Shown: positions 53,826-62,416 of the stretch, one piece after another | Position numbering within the stretch: the stretch's first letter is position 1 | How the letters are laid out: the number at the start of each line of letters is the position of its first letter | NCBI GenBank assembly: GCA_016125585.1 | Contig: WGLL01000007.1 | Coordinates: 1-64,000 of the forward strand | From: Caulobacter sp. | Lineage (GTDB): Bacteria > Pseudomonadota > Alphaproteobacteria > Caulobacterales > Caulobacteraceae | DNA: 64,000 nt | Direction: 5' to 3' | Translations under genes and position numbers: made by a program | Notes under the pieces: generated by a model | What the model was told of the DNA's origin: nothing | Databases searched by the model: none | The model's input: the letters and a program-made list of their open reading frames with translations, nothing else

Positions 53826-54380
53826 TCAATCTTCCCCGCCGCAGATCACCTCCAGCATCAGGTCCCGCAGCTCCAGCCCGCGCGGCAGGCCGGCCGGCGG
53901 CTCCATGTCGGCGGTGGCGGAGGCGACCAGCAGATAGGCGCGGGCCAGGGCCTGCTGGCGGCCGTGTCCCATGGTCTCCAGACAGTCGGCGAAGAAGCCA
54001 GTCAGCACGTCGTCGACCTTCTGCACCGAGGCGCGGGCCCGGTCATCGCTGCGCGCCCAGGCGCGCATGGCCATGGCCAGCCGCGGCAGGTCCTGGTTGA
54101 GGGCCAGGTCCGAGGCCAGCAGGATGCGCCGGATCGGCGTCGGGGCGTCGGCCTTCACCTGTTCCAGATTTTCGGTCAGTTGGGCGCCGCTGAAATAGTC
54201 CGCAAGTTGACCGAGGTAGTCTTCGAAGTCATTGAAATGATGGTAGAAACTGCCTGTCGAGATGCCGAGGCTGGCCGCCAGCGGCCGCAGCTTCAGAGCC
54301 CGCAGGCCCTCGTCCCGCAGCACCGTCTGGCCGGCCAGAAGCCAGTCTTCCCGGGTCAGGTCCTTGCGTGGTCGGGTCAT
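53826..54380 (-). CDS. TetR-family regulator of the divergent acyl-CoA dehydrogenase
   Basis: 184 residues. HTH about 25-50: LKLRPLAASLGISTGSFYHHFNDFEDYL. The ligand domain is unassigned. It is divergent from the dehydrogenase gene across 91 bp that contain a perfect ATAACAT-N5-ATGTTAT dyad, the probable shared operator. It therefore most likely represses the dehydrogenase and itself until an acyl-like or aromatic ligand appears. Confidence 0.87.
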   Translation of the reverse strand: MTRPRKDLTREDWLLAGQTVLRDEGLRALKLRPLAASLGISTGSFYHHFNDFEDYLGQLADYFSGAQLTENLEQVKADAPTPIRRILLASDLALNQDLPRLAMAMRAWARSDDRARASVQKVDDVLTGFFADCLETMGHGRQQALARAYLLVASATADMEPPAGLPRGLELRDLMLEVICGGED

Positions 54381-54428
54381 CGGTCTGGTCTAGCTGCGCC
54401 GGTCCGGATAGCAATCGGCCAATTGACC

Positions 54429-54447
54429 ATAACATGAGTTATGTTAT
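54429..54447. promoter_or_regulatory. TetR operator ATAACAT-GAGTT-ATGTTAT
   Basis: A perfect 7-bp inverted repeat with a 5-bp spacer, in the middle of the divergent TetR/dehydrogenase intergenic region. It stands out as AT-rich in GC-rich DNA. It lies 25 bp upstream of the dehydrogenase start. Confidence 0.7.
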
Positions 54448-54471
54448 CAGTCGCGGCGGGAGACCACCGCC

Positions 54472-55638
54472 ATGACCAAGCCGATCACCCCCGCCGACTG
54501 GACCGCCTGGGCCGACGCCGCCGCCCTGCGCCTGGCCGACCGCGCCGCCACCGCCGAGACCCTGCGATCGGTCCCCGAGGAGACCCTGCGGGAGGCGGCC
54601 GAGGCCGGCTATTTCGCCTTGCTGGCCCCGACCACGGCCGGGGGCGCCGGAGCGTCCATGGCCGACTTCCTCGATGTCGGCCGGCGGTTGGCGGCGGGCT
54701 GTCCGTCCAGCGCCTGGACCCTGTCCTTCCTGGCCCTGCACGCCTGGCTGCTCTGCCGCTTCGAGCCCGCGCTGCAGGCCGAGCTGTTCGTCCGCGGCGC
54801 CATGCCGCTCGCGCCCGCGCCGCTGGCGCCGACGGGCAAGGCTGAGCCGGCGCCGGGCGGCTATCGGGTTTCCGGTCGCTGGGAGTGGGCGACCGGCGTC
54901 AACCATTCCGACTGGGTGATGGTCAACGCCATGGACGGACCGATGCCCCGCTTCTGCGTCCTGCCGATCGGCGATGTCGTGGTCGAGGATGTCTGGCGCA
55001 CCGCCGGCATGTGCGCCACCGGCAGCAACGTGGTGACCGCTGGCGACGTCTTCGTCACGGCCCACCGCACCCTGTCGGCCATGCAGATGAAATTCGGCCC
55101 CATGCCGGGCCTGGCCCTGCACCCAGGCAGCACCGTTGGCTACGCCATGTCTCCGGCCCTGGCCCTGGTCGCCGCCGCCCCGGCCCTGGGCGCCGCCGAG
55201 GGGGCGCTGGCCGCCTTCACCGACCGGATGAAGGCCAAGGTTCAGGCCTATTCCGGCGGGGCGAAACAGAGCGAGGCGCCGGCCACCCATCTGCGCCTGG
55301 GCGAGGCCCTGGCCACGGTAAGGGCCGCGCGGCTGGTCTGGGCCGACGCGGTCGCCCTCTATGAGCGCGAGGGGCCGCTGGGGGCCGCCATGCCCGTCGA
55401 AAGCCTGGCCGCCGTGCGCCTGGCCGCCGCCGACGTGGTTCGCCTGGCCAATACCGCTGTCAACATCATGTGCGCCGCCGCCGGCGCCAGTTCCGGGTTC
55501 CAGTCCTCGCCGCTGCAACGCTGCCTGCGCGACCTGCAGATGATCCGCGGCCATGTGGTCTTCGACTGGGACCGCGCTGCCCAGATCGGCGGCCGCATTG
55601 CCCTCGGCCTCGAAGCGACCCCCGCGGACCTGCTGTAA
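54472..55638 (+). CDS. Acyl-CoA dehydrogenase-like flavoprotein (possible monooxygenase of HsaA/DszC type)
   Basis: 388 residues. N-terminal helical domain (about 1-110), middle beta domain (about 115-215, VSGRWEWATGVNHSDWVMV) and C-terminal helical domain of the Acyl-CoA_dh_2 type (about 230-370, LRLGEALATVRAARLVWADA; AAAGASSGFQSSPLQRCLRDLQ). The C-terminal pattern is shared by reduced-flavin monooxygenases such as HsaA and DszC, which use a flavin reductase partner. The catalytic Glu of true dehydrogenases is not evident. Controlled by the divergent TetR. Confidence 0.8.
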   Translation: MTKPITPADWTAWADAAALRLADRAATAETLRSVPEETLREAAEAGYFALLAPTTAGGAGASMADFLDVGRRLAAGCPSSAWTLSFLALHAWLLCRFEPALQAELFVRGAMPLAPAPLAPTGKAEPAPGGYRVSGRWEWATGVNHSDWVMVNAMDGPMPRFCVLPIGDVVVEDVWRTAGMCATGSNVVTAGDVFVTAHRTLSAMQMKFGPMPGLALHPGSTVGYAMSPALALVAAAPALGAAEGALAAFTDRMKAKVQAYSGGAKQSEAPATHLRLGEALATVRAARLVWADAVALYEREGPLGAAMPVESLAAVRLAAADVVRLANTAVNIMCAAAGASSGFQSSPLQRCLRDLQMIRGHVVFDWDRAAQIGGRIALGLEATPADLL

Positions 55639-55655
55639 GGGAGCGCTGAATCCCT

Positions 55656-55806
55656 CCCTCCCCTTCATGGGGAGGGACAGCGCGCGAAGCGCGCAGGGTG
55701 GGGAAGTCCGACTCAGCCGACCCCTGTCTGACGGTCGCGCGCGATGGCGTCTTCCCCACCCCTGGGACGCTGCGCGTCCTCGGCCCTCCCCATGAAGGGG
55801 AGGGAG
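55656..55806. repeat. Large inverted repeat, CCCTCCCC... / ...GGGGAGGG arms
   Basis: Arm 1 (55656-55706) runs CCCTCCCCTTCATGGGGAG ... GGGTGGGGAAG; arm 2 (55751-55806) runs CTTCCCCACCC ... CCCTCCCCATGAAGGGGAG. Each arm has an inner palindrome. This is part of a 390-bp gene-free stretch (55639-56028) holding only repeats. Confidence 0.75.
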
Positions 55807-55897
55807 CAAAGGCGTCCTTCGGCTGGACAAGGTCGGCGCCGGGCCCGATTGCGGCCCATCCTCGTCGCGACACCTTGTCGGGACACCTTCCCATTCC

Positions 55898-55923
55898 CGT
55901 CACCCCCGGACTTGTTCCGGGGG
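55898..55923. repeat. REP-like unit CGTCACCCCCGGACTTGTTCCGGGGG
   Basis: Nearly identical to the 26-bp arm at 56255-56280, so the same repeat is on both sides of the small gene at 56029. Confidence 0.7.
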
Positions 55924-56028
55924 CCATGGCGCGGGCCCAAGGGTGAGCATGCCGGCGGCCGTCCGCCTCGCCGCACGGGGAACGGCCCGGCTGCCGAGAT
56001 TGTTCTCAGGTGAGAAAGGAGACCGATC

Positions 56029-56208
56029 ATGCCACAGGGCGACAAGGACAAATACACCGACAAACAGGAACGCAAGGCCGACCACATCGCCGAGGGCTAC
56101 GAGAAGAAGGGGGTCTCCGAAAAGGAGGCCGAGCGCCGGGCCTGGGCCACGGTCAACAAGCAGGACGGCGGCGGCAACAAGCCCGGCGGTTCAGGCCGGG
56201 ACGATTGA
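56029..56208 (+). CDS. Small hydrophilic stress-type protein (KGG/"plasmid stabilization protein"-like)
   Basis: 59 residues, ATG 56029 preceded by AAGGAGA at ideal spacing. Sequence: MPQGDKDKYTDKQERKADHI, then AEGYEKKGVSEKEAERRAWA, then a Gly/Lys tail. This pattern (KQERKADHIxEGYEKKGVSEKEAERRAWATVNK) is common in proteobacteria and resembles stress-inducible proteins of the YciG type. It is too short for routine detection. It stands alone between palindromic repeats. The function is inferred only from resemblance. Confidence 0.75.
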   Translation: MPQGDKDKYTDKQERKADHIAEGYEKKGVSEKEAERRAWATVNKQDGGGNKPGGSGRDD

Positions 56209-56254
56209 CGGCCGCGTTGGGGCTGTCACTCCTCATCCCGTCACCCCCACCGCC

Positions 56255-56387
56255 CGTCACCCCCGGACGTGTTCCGGGGGCCCATACGCTCGGGCCCGAA
56301 AGGGGGGCAAACCGTCGCCCGCCCGACCGCGCCATAGATGCCAACCGTTCGCGTCAATGGACCCCCGGAACACGTCCGGGGGTGACG
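56255..56387. repeat. 26-bp perfect inverted repeat around an 81-bp centre
   Basis: 56255-56280 is the exact reverse complement of 56362-56387. Each arm itself contains CCCCCGGA / TCCGGGGG, so single-stranded DNA could fold into nested hairpins. It lies between the small gene and the GST gene. Confidence 0.85.
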
Positions 56388-56427
56388 GATGAGGACGATC
56401 AAGCGCCCCCAACGCCCTCCACTCCGA

Positions 56428-57450
56428 TCAGAACAGCGTCGTCCACCCCGTCCCGCTGATCGCCCCATCGACCTGCGCCTTCGACGCCGCCGGCAGCGCC
56501 GCATACTCCTCGCGCAGCCATTTCAGGCACTTGGCCTGGTAGGTGAACGGGTTCTGGGTCCAGGGCCGGCCGTCAATCTCGGTCTCGACCATGGCCGCGC
56601 CGCTCATCACCGCCTTTGCATTGGCGATCAGCAGCGGCGGATAGACCCGGCCCATCTCGGCCAGCAGGGCCTTCAGCGTCGGCGGCGGCGCGGCGGCATC
56701 GATCATCGCGCCCGGCTCCAGTCCCGACAGGTCCTCCATCATCCCGACCCAGCCCATCACCCGATGGCCCTTCGACCGGGCGATTTCGGTCGGGGTGGGA
56801 TCGACGCCGGCCAGCTGGGTCAACTGGCCGAACAGGCCGAAGTCGCCGGCCCCCGGGGCCCCGCCGAGCAGGAAGGGCTGGGCCGCCAGATGGGCCTCCA
56901 GCGCCTCGATCAGCCGCACATAGCTGTCCTCGATCACCGGGCCGGTCGTGGGATTGGACCCGACATAGGCCAGCCGCCCGATCTGCCGTTCGCTGAAATA
57001 GGCCGCCGTCTGGCTCAGGGTCGCCTCGTCCAGCGGCGCCGGCCCCCAGCTGGGCAGCAGCCGACCGGCGAAGGTCGCATCGGCCTCATGGGCCCAGCGA
57101 TAGTGGAACATGGCCTTGGTCAGCCATTCGTCGGCATAGTCCTCGATCAGGCTGTCGAGGAAGGCCAGGGCCGGGTCGGTCGGCCTGACCCGGCGGTCGA
57201 GGAAACTGGCGTCGAAACGGCGGATCAGCGGGGTGGAATCGGTCACCGCCTGCAGCGCCCCGTCCTCTCCCGGCAGGTAGAAGGTCGGCAGCAGCGGCAC
57301 CTTGGCGCTGGGAAAATCCGCCGGCTCGCGGCCGCGATAGAACAGGCGATAGGGCAGCCGCCGATAGCGCAGCACCGCCAGCATCTTGCGGGTGTAGGGC
57401 GAGCCTGGCGCGCCGGACAGCAGCAGGGGGAGGGGCGTTTCCGTAGTCAT
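56428..57450 (-). CDS. Glutathione S-transferase family protein
   Basis: 340 residues from 57450; 57483 is an alternative. The N-terminal thioredoxin-like domain (LLLSGAPGSPYTRKMLAVLRYRRLPYRLFYRG ... KVPLLPTFY) with a SPYT motif replaces the catalytic pair of GSTs, and VTDSTPLIRRFD is the typical strand-helix end. The C-terminal helical domain is long (about 100-340). Longer than usual GSTs, so it may be a GST-like protein with another role. Confidence 0.8.
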   Translation of the reverse strand: MTTETPLPLLLSGAPGSPYTRKMLAVLRYRRLPYRLFYRGREPADFPSAKVPLLPTFYLPGEDGALQAVTDSTPLIRRFDASFLDRRVRPTDPALAFLDSLIEDYADEWLTKAMFHYRWAHEADATFAGRLLPSWGPAPLDEATLSQTAAYFSERQIGRLAYVGSNPTTGPVIEDSYVRLIEALEAHLAAQPFLLGGAPGAGDFGLFGQLTQLAGVDPTPTEIARSKGHRVMGWVGMMEDLSGLEPGAMIDAAAPPPTLKALLAEMGRVYPPLLIANAKAVMSGAAMVETEIDGRPWTQNPFTYQAKCLKWLREEYAALPAASKAQVDGAISGTGWTTLF

Positions 57451-57493
57451 GACATTCACCGTGCCAATTGTTTGATCGCACAATGACCGCCGA

Positions 57494-58516
57494 TCACGCG
57501 GCGCGCAACACCTCGACCGTTTCCCGCACCCAGGCGGCGAGATTGTCCTTCATCTCCAGCGGCGTACGGCCGTGGCGCACCAGGATCAGATCCAGATCGG
57601 GAACCAGCAGGGTGTATTGCCCCTCATAGCCGTTGGCGGAGAACGACCCCTCGCCGCCCAGCCCCAGCCACCACTGGGCGCCATAGCCCAGCTCCTCGGT
57701 GCGCGGCACGGGCGTGAGCGTGCGGGCGTAGTCGATCCAGGCGGCGGGTAGCAGCGGCTCGCCTTCCCACACCCCGCCGCGCAGATACAGCAGGCCGAAG
57801 CGGGCGAAGTCGCGGGCGCTGGCGTAGCAGAAGGACGAGCCGATGAAGGTGCCGGCGGCGTCGAACTTCGGCAGGGGGCTCTTCATCCCCAGCGGCGCGA
57901 ACAGAGCGGTGCGCATATGGGCCTCGAAAGCCTCGCCGTTCAGGCCCAGAGCGTCCTGCAGGATGCGGGCGATGATGTTGGTCGTGCCGCTGGCATAGGC
58001 CCACTGGCTGCCCGGCGGATGGATCAGCGGCAGGGCGGCGGCATAGGCGGCGACGTCCTCCTGTCCCGCCCCGAACAGCATGTCGATGACGTGGGAAATG
58101 CTGCCCGGCACATAGTCCTCGACGAACTCCAGGCCGCTCGACATCCGCAGCAGGTGATCCAGGGTGATGGCTCCGCGCGGATCGCCGTCGCCCTTCCAGG
58201 CGGGCACGGCGGCGGGGGCGTGAATATCCAACCGACCCTCCGCCACCGCCAGCCCGACCAGGGCCTGGGTGATGCTCTTGGCCTTTGACCAGGAGGGGAA
58301 AGTGTCGTCGGGGCCCTTGCCGGCGCCATAGCGCTCAAAGCGGACCCGGCCGCCCTGGATGATCAGCAGGGCGTCGGTCGGCCCCAGCGAGGCCTCGTCC
58401 GCGAAGGCGGCGTCGAGGCGGGCTACGAGGGGCGCCGGCAACGCCGAGCCCTCCGGCCAGTCGGCGGTCGGCCAGGGCGTGTCGGCAGGCTGGGCGGGCA
58501 GGGGGATCAGGCTCAT
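57494..58516 (-). CDS. Serine hydrolase, beta-lactamase class C-like
   Basis: 340 residues from ATG 58516. The SxxK active site is Ser75-Trp-Ser-Lys78 in PSWSKAKSITQ; the second motif is YASG in SQWAYASGTTN, and a C-terminal HGRT-like segment (VRHGRTP) may hold the third element. No signal peptide, so it may be a cytoplasmic esterase or peptidase rather than a true beta-lactamase. It lies 43 bp from the GST gene and shares its strand. Confidence 0.85.
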   Translation of the reverse strand: MSLIPLPAQPADTPWPTADWPEGSALPAPLVARLDAAFADEASLGPTDALLIIQGGRVRFERYGAGKGPDDTFPSWSKAKSITQALVGLAVAEGRLDIHAPAAVPAWKGDGDPRGAITLDHLLRMSSGLEFVEDYVPGSISHVIDMLFGAGQEDVAAYAAALPLIHPPGSQWAYASGTTNIIARILQDALGLNGEAFEAHMRTALFAPLGMKSPLPKFDAAGTFIGSSFCYASARDFARFGLLYLRGGVWEGEPLLPAAWIDYARTLTPVPRTEELGYGAQWWLGLGGEGSFSANGYEGQYTLLVPDLDLILVRHGRTPLEMKDNLAAWVRETVEVLRAA

Positions 58517-58576
58517 GCGCCGATGTTGGCCCGGCGCTGGTTCAATGTCATCATTCCGCGCGAAGTGGAGCGCGGC

Positions 58577-59059
58577 ATGACGCACGATCCTGATCCGACC
58601 CGGTTGCAGTTGGCGCGTGTTCTCTTCCGCCGCTGGCTCATCGCAAGCCTGAGCCTGGTCCCCGGCGTCCTGTCCGGCTGGCTGGTCGCCGGCCTGATGT
58701 CGGGCCCCGACCCATTGGCAGAACTGGCCTATACCGCGCCTGCCTACGGCGCCATCTGGGCCGGTGTCAGCCTGCTGGGCGTTCTGGTGGCGGTGGCCGT
58801 TTTTGGCGTCCTGCGCAACGGCGTGGCGCTCAAGCCCCGGGATCTCCGGCCGATCAATTGGCGATTCGCATTTGCCTTCGCCGCGCCTCTTACGATCTTC
58901 TGCGTGGCTGGGGCCGCGATCGGCAGGCTGATGGGTCTGAACATGCATCACGGCGGCGCGGCGCCCGTTGGCGCCTTGGCGATGCTCATGACCACGGTGA
59001 TGCTGGCCGACAGGTTCACGCCGTTTCGCAAGAGGCTGGTCGGCGAGGAGCCCCGCTGA
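58577..59059 (+). CDS. Small integral membrane protein
   Basis: 160 residues from ATG 58577 (GTGGAG precedes); an ATG at 58523 is only a frame extension. Four hydrophobic segments: about 25-45, 55-80, 100-120 and 130-148. Ends with a basic FRKRLVGEEPR. No recognised family. It is divergent from the serine hydrolase and followed by the COG4705-type protein 70 bp on. Confidence 0.65.
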   Translation: MTHDPDPTRLQLARVLFRRWLIASLSLVPGVLSGWLVAGLMSGPDPLAELAYTAPAYGAIWAGVSLLGVLVAVAVFGVLRNGVALKPRDLRPINWRFAFAFAAPLTIFCVAGAAIGRLMGLNMHHGGAAPVGALAMLMTTVMLADRFTPFRKRLVGEEPR

Positions 59060-59129
59060 GCAGGCGGCGCGGTCACAATGGCGCCGCGCGGGGGCGCCAC
59101 GAGTGGGGCATCGCCGCCAGGATCGATTC

Positions 59130-59897
59130 ATGACAACCCAACCCAGCCCCGCTGACACGGCCAGCAAGGTCGCGACCGTCACCCTGGCCTTCTGGGTGAT
59201 GAAGATCTGCGCCACCACGGTTGGCGAGACGGGCGGCGACCTCCTCTCGATGACCCTGAATGTCGGTTATGCGATCAGTTCCCTGATCCTGATCAGCTTC
59301 TTCCTGCTGACCCTGGCGCTGCAGCTCACGGCCAAACGCTTCCACCCGGTGCTCTACTGGGGCGTCATCCTGTCGACCAGCACCGCCGGCACCACCATCT
59401 CCGACTACATGGATCGCACTCTGGGCCTGGGCTACGCCGTCGGCGCGGCCATCCTCGTCAGCCTGCTGGCAGCCGTGCTTGTGGTCTGGAGGCTGACCAC
59501 CGGCGCCCTGGCCGTCGACCATATCCGCAGCCGCCGGGTCGAGGCCTTCTACTGGGCGGCCATCCTGGTTTCCAACACGCTGGGCACGGCGCTGGGCGAC
59601 TATCTGGCCGACAGTTCGGGCCTGGGCTTCGCCTTGAGCAACCTGTTGATCGGCGGCGGCATCGCCCTGATCGCGGCGCTGTTCTTCTTCACCAGGATCT
59701 CGCGCACGGTGCTGTTCTGGGCGGCTTTCGTCCTGACCCGGCCGTTCGGAGCCACGCTTGGCGACCTGCTGACCAAGACCCCGGACAAGGGCGGGCTGGG
59801 CTTCGGCACGGTCGGCTCGACCGCCGTGCTGATGGGCATTCTGGTGGTGATGATCGCGGTGACGACATGGCGCCGCCGGACCGCCGCCTCTAACTGA
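59130..59897 (+). CDS. COG4705-type membrane protein with four internal repeats
   Basis: 255 residues from ATG 59130. Four repeats of about 28 residues, each beginning with a hydrophobic YW/FW and ending in a GD or SD loop: 21-48 (GETGGDLLS), 76-103 (GTTISDYMD), 141-168 (GTALGDYLA) and 197-226 (GATLGDLLT). Eight or so membrane helices. The family is uncharacterised; duplicated units with conserved acidic residues are typical of transporters or lipid-processing proteins. Overlaps the end of the convergent enoyl-CoA hydratase by 8 nt. Confidence 0.78.
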   Translation: MTTQPSPADTASKVATVTLAFWVMKICATTVGETGGDLLSMTLNVGYAISSLILISFFLLTLALQLTAKRFHPVLYWGVILSTSTAGTTISDYMDRTLGLGYAVGAAILVSLLAAVLVVWRLTTGALAVDHIRSRRVEAFYWAAILVSNTLGTALGDYLADSSGLGFALSNLLIGGGIALIAALFFFTRISRTVLFWAAFVLTRPFGATLGDLLTKTPDKGGLGFGTVGSTAVLMGILVVMIAVTTWRRRTAASN

Positions 59898-60645
59898 CCT
59901 TCGCCGTCTTGTTCTGGAAGGCGCCGATCCGCGCTTCCATGTCCGGGCCACGACCCTCGCCGCGAAACACCTCATGGGCCAGGCCGACCTTCTGCGGCAG
60001 GCCGTCGGTGTCCATCAGCAGCCGCTTGTTGGCCGCATGGCTGAAGCTGCTGTTGGCCAGGATGTCGGCGGCCAGATCGTTCAGGGCGGTTTCGAACTCG
60101 GCGTCAGGCACGCAGATATTGGCCAGACCGAACGATTCCGCCTGACGCCCGGAGAAGGTCCGGCAGGTGAACATCATTTCCCGCGCCTTGTAGGTTCCGA
60201 CCCGGCGGGGCAGGCGCTGGCTCAGGCCCCAGACCGGGGTCAGGGCCCATTTGGCGTGGGTGTCGCCGAACTTCGCGCCCTCGGCGGCGAAGATGATGTC
60301 CCCGGCCAGGGCCAGTTCCAGAGCGCCGGTGTAGCAATGACCATGGACGGCGGTGATCACCGGCATCGGCAGATCGGCCAGCCGCTCGATGACGCTGGCC
60401 TGGAAGTTGGGCCGGGGCAGCTTCTCGCCGGCGGCGATGTCCGACAGGTCGTGGCCCGCGGAAAAGCACCGTCCGGCCCCGCGCAGAATGACCAGTCCGA
60501 CAGCGTCTGTCCGGCCGGCGATGTCGCTGACGTGGTCGTCCAGCTCCCTGAACAGGTCGACATTCAGGGCGTTCAGCTTGTCGGGGCGGTTAAGGGTCAG
60601 GGTCGTGGCCCGACCGACATCCTCGCGCAGCACCAGTCCGGCCAT
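59890..60645 (-). CDS. Enoyl-CoA hydratase/isomerase family protein
   Basis: 251 residues from ATG 60645 (GGGAGGA precedes). Crotonase fold: NRPDKLNALN, the CoA oxyanion loop AGHDLSDIA and HGHCYTGALELALAGDII, and GDTHAKWALTPVWGLSQRLPRRVG. The usual catalytic glutamates are partly changed (GALELAL, PVWG), so the exact reaction is uncertain. It is convergent with the COG4705 protein and shares its strand with the spermidine-synthase-like gene. Confidence 0.85.
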   Translation of the reverse strand: MAGLVLREDVGRATTLTLNRPDKLNALNVDLFRELDDHVSDIAGRTDAVGLVILRGAGRCFSAGHDLSDIAAGEKLPRPNFQASVIERLADLPMPVITAVHGHCYTGALELALAGDIIFAAEGAKFGDTHAKWALTPVWGLSQRLPRRVGTYKAREMMFTCRTFSGRQAESFGLANICVPDAEFETALNDLAADILANSSFSHAANKRLLMDTDGLPQKVGLAHEVFRGEGRGPDMEARIGAFQNKTAKVS

Positions 60646-60708
60646 ATCGTCCTCCCGTTTGTTGTTGTCGCCAGACTGACAGGGCGACGCCGGGTCAGGC
60701 AATCGCTG

Positions 60709-61401
60709 TCAGAGGCGGGCCACATAGATGGTGCAGGTCGACTGGCCGCCGGACAGCGGATTGTCGAAGCTGACCACCGTGGCCTCGACGCTTCCGAAGG
60801 CGCTCGACAGGGTGGCGGTGAACCGCGCGTCGGGCTCCGCATCGGACCACATGGCGAAGACCCCGCCGGGGATGAGGCAGGCGGCGAGGGCCGCCATCCC
60901 CTCTGGCGAATAGAACCGGCCATGGTCGGAATGCAGCAGGGCGTCGGGGGAGTGGTCGATGTCCAGCAGGATGGCGTCGAAGCGGCGTGTCGCCCCCGGT
61001 CCGACGGCGGCGTAGAAATCGCCGAGCTCCAGGGCGCAGCGGCCATCCCCGCACAGCACGGGGCCCAGCGGCACAAGCCCGGCCCGGTGCCAGTCGATGA
61101 CCCCCTCCATGGCGTCGATGACGGTCAGGGATGTCAGGCGCGGATCCTTCAGCGCCTCGGCGGCGGTGTAGCCAAGGCCGAGGCCGCCGACCATGACCTC
61201 GAGGGGGCGGTCCGGCGCGGCGGCCAGGCCAAGGGTCGTCAGGGCGATCTCGCCTTCGGTAAACAGGCTGGACATCAGGTGCTCGTCGCCGAGCAGCACC
61301 TCCAGCACCTCAATATCGAGGGCGGGAATGCGCCGGCGCCGCAGGCTCAGCGCGCCCATGGGCGTTGGCCGGTAGTCCAGTTCCTCGAACGCCCGTGACA
61401 T
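60709..61401 (-). CDS. Spermidine-synthase-like methyltransferase-fold protein
   Basis: 230 residues. Rossmann core VMVGGLGLGYTAAEALKDPRLTSLTVIDAMEGVIDWHRAGL and DAILLDIDHSPDALLH match the SpeE-like superfamily. The N-terminal domain of true spermidine synthases is short here. The polyamine-binding residues cannot be confirmed, so the substrate is uncertain. It is divergent from the tryptophan dioxygenase. Confidence 0.78.
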   Translation of the reverse strand: MSRAFEELDYRPTPMGALSLRRRRIPALDIEVLEVLLGDEHLMSSLFTEGEIALTTLGLAAAPDRPLEVMVGGLGLGYTAAEALKDPRLTSLTVIDAMEGVIDWHRAGLVPLGPVLCGDGRCALELGDFYAAVGPGATRRFDAILLDIDHSPDALLHSDHGRFYSPEGMAALAACLIPGGVFAMWSDAEPDARFTATLSSAFGSVEATVVSFDNPLSGGQSTCTIYVARL

Positions 61402-61499
61402 GGTCTGGTTTTTCCGGAGACGGACAAAGGCGCCGTTCGGAAGACCATGCCCGCTCCTGACGGCTACGCCAACGGCGCGAACCGGGATAGACCTTCCGC

Positions 61500-62330
61500 A
61501 TGAGCGAGAAAGACCCCTATGAAGGCGTGACCTGGGACCTGTCGAAGTCCCTGAGCTACGGCCAGTATCTGCAACTCGACAAGGTGCTGGACGCCCAGGC
61601 GCCGCGCTCGGGCGAGCATGACGAGCTGCTGTTCATCATCATCCACCAGTCGAGCGAGTTGTGGATGAAGCTGTGCCTGCATGAACTGCGCGGGGCGCTG
61701 GATCAGGTGAAGCGCGATGATCTGAAGCCGGCGTTCAAGATGCTCAGCCGCGTCGGGCGCATCCAGACCCAGATGATCCAGGCGTGGGAAATCCTCGCCA
61801 CCATGACCCCCTCCGACTACAGCCGCTTTCGCGAGGCTCTGGGAACCAGCAGCGGCTTCCAGTCGCATCAGTACCGGCTGATGGAATTCATGCTGGGGGC
61901 CAAGAACGCCCGGACGCTGGACGTGCACCGCAGCGACCCGGTCATTCTGGCGGAGCTGGAGACGGCGCTGGCGACGCCCAGCCTCTATGACGAGGCGATC
62001 GCCCTGCTGGCCCGGCGCGGTTTCGACATTCCGCACAGCCATCTGGACCGCGACTGGCGCGAACCCTACGAGCCCAGCCCCGCCGTCGAGGCCGCCTGGA
62101 CCGCCGTCTATCGCGACGTGGAAAAGTGGTGGGACCTTTATGAGCTGGGGGAGAAGCTGGTCGATGTCGAATACCGCCTGCAGCAGTGGCGCTTCTCCCA
62201 CATGAAGACCGTCGAGCGGATCATCGGCTATAAACGCGGCACCGGCGGCTCGGCCGGGGTGGCTTATCTGGTCAAGGCGCTGGAGCGCCCGTTCTTCCCG
62301 GAACTGCTGAGCCTGCGGACGGTGATCTGA
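61500..62330 (+). CDS. kynA: Tryptophan 2,3-dioxygenase
   Basis: 276 residues, family length. Signature elements: YGQYLQLDKVLDAQ, LLFIIIHQSSELWMKLCLHEL (haem/substrate residues), SGFQSHQYRLMEFMLG and FSHMKTVERIIGYKRGTGGS near the C-terminus with the proximal His. It opens the indole ring to N-formylkynurenine, the first step of the kynurenine pathway. No kynU or formamidase gene is next to it. Confidence 0.97.
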   Translation: MSEKDPYEGVTWDLSKSLSYGQYLQLDKVLDAQAPRSGEHDELLFIIIHQSSELWMKLCLHELRGALDQVKRDDLKPAFKMLSRVGRIQTQMIQAWEILATMTPSDYSRFREALGTSSGFQSHQYRLMEFMLGAKNARTLDVHRSDPVILAELETALATPSLYDEAIALLARRGFDIPHSHLDRDWREPYEPSPAVEAAWTAVYRDVEKWWDLYELGEKLVDVEYRLQQWRFSHMKTVERIIGYKRGTGGSAGVAYLVKALERPFFPELLSLRTVI

Positions 62331-62416
62331 CCTCCGCGGCCACCCGCCAGAATTTCATTTCCGATTTCACGCTTTGGTAACCGCGCCGCAAGGCTTGCGC
62401 GCTACAGGCTGTGGCG

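Noticed and set aside
57086-57481. Arg/Gly/Ala-rich frame within the GST gene
   Set aside because: Shadow of the GST coding frame, typical of GC-rich DNA.
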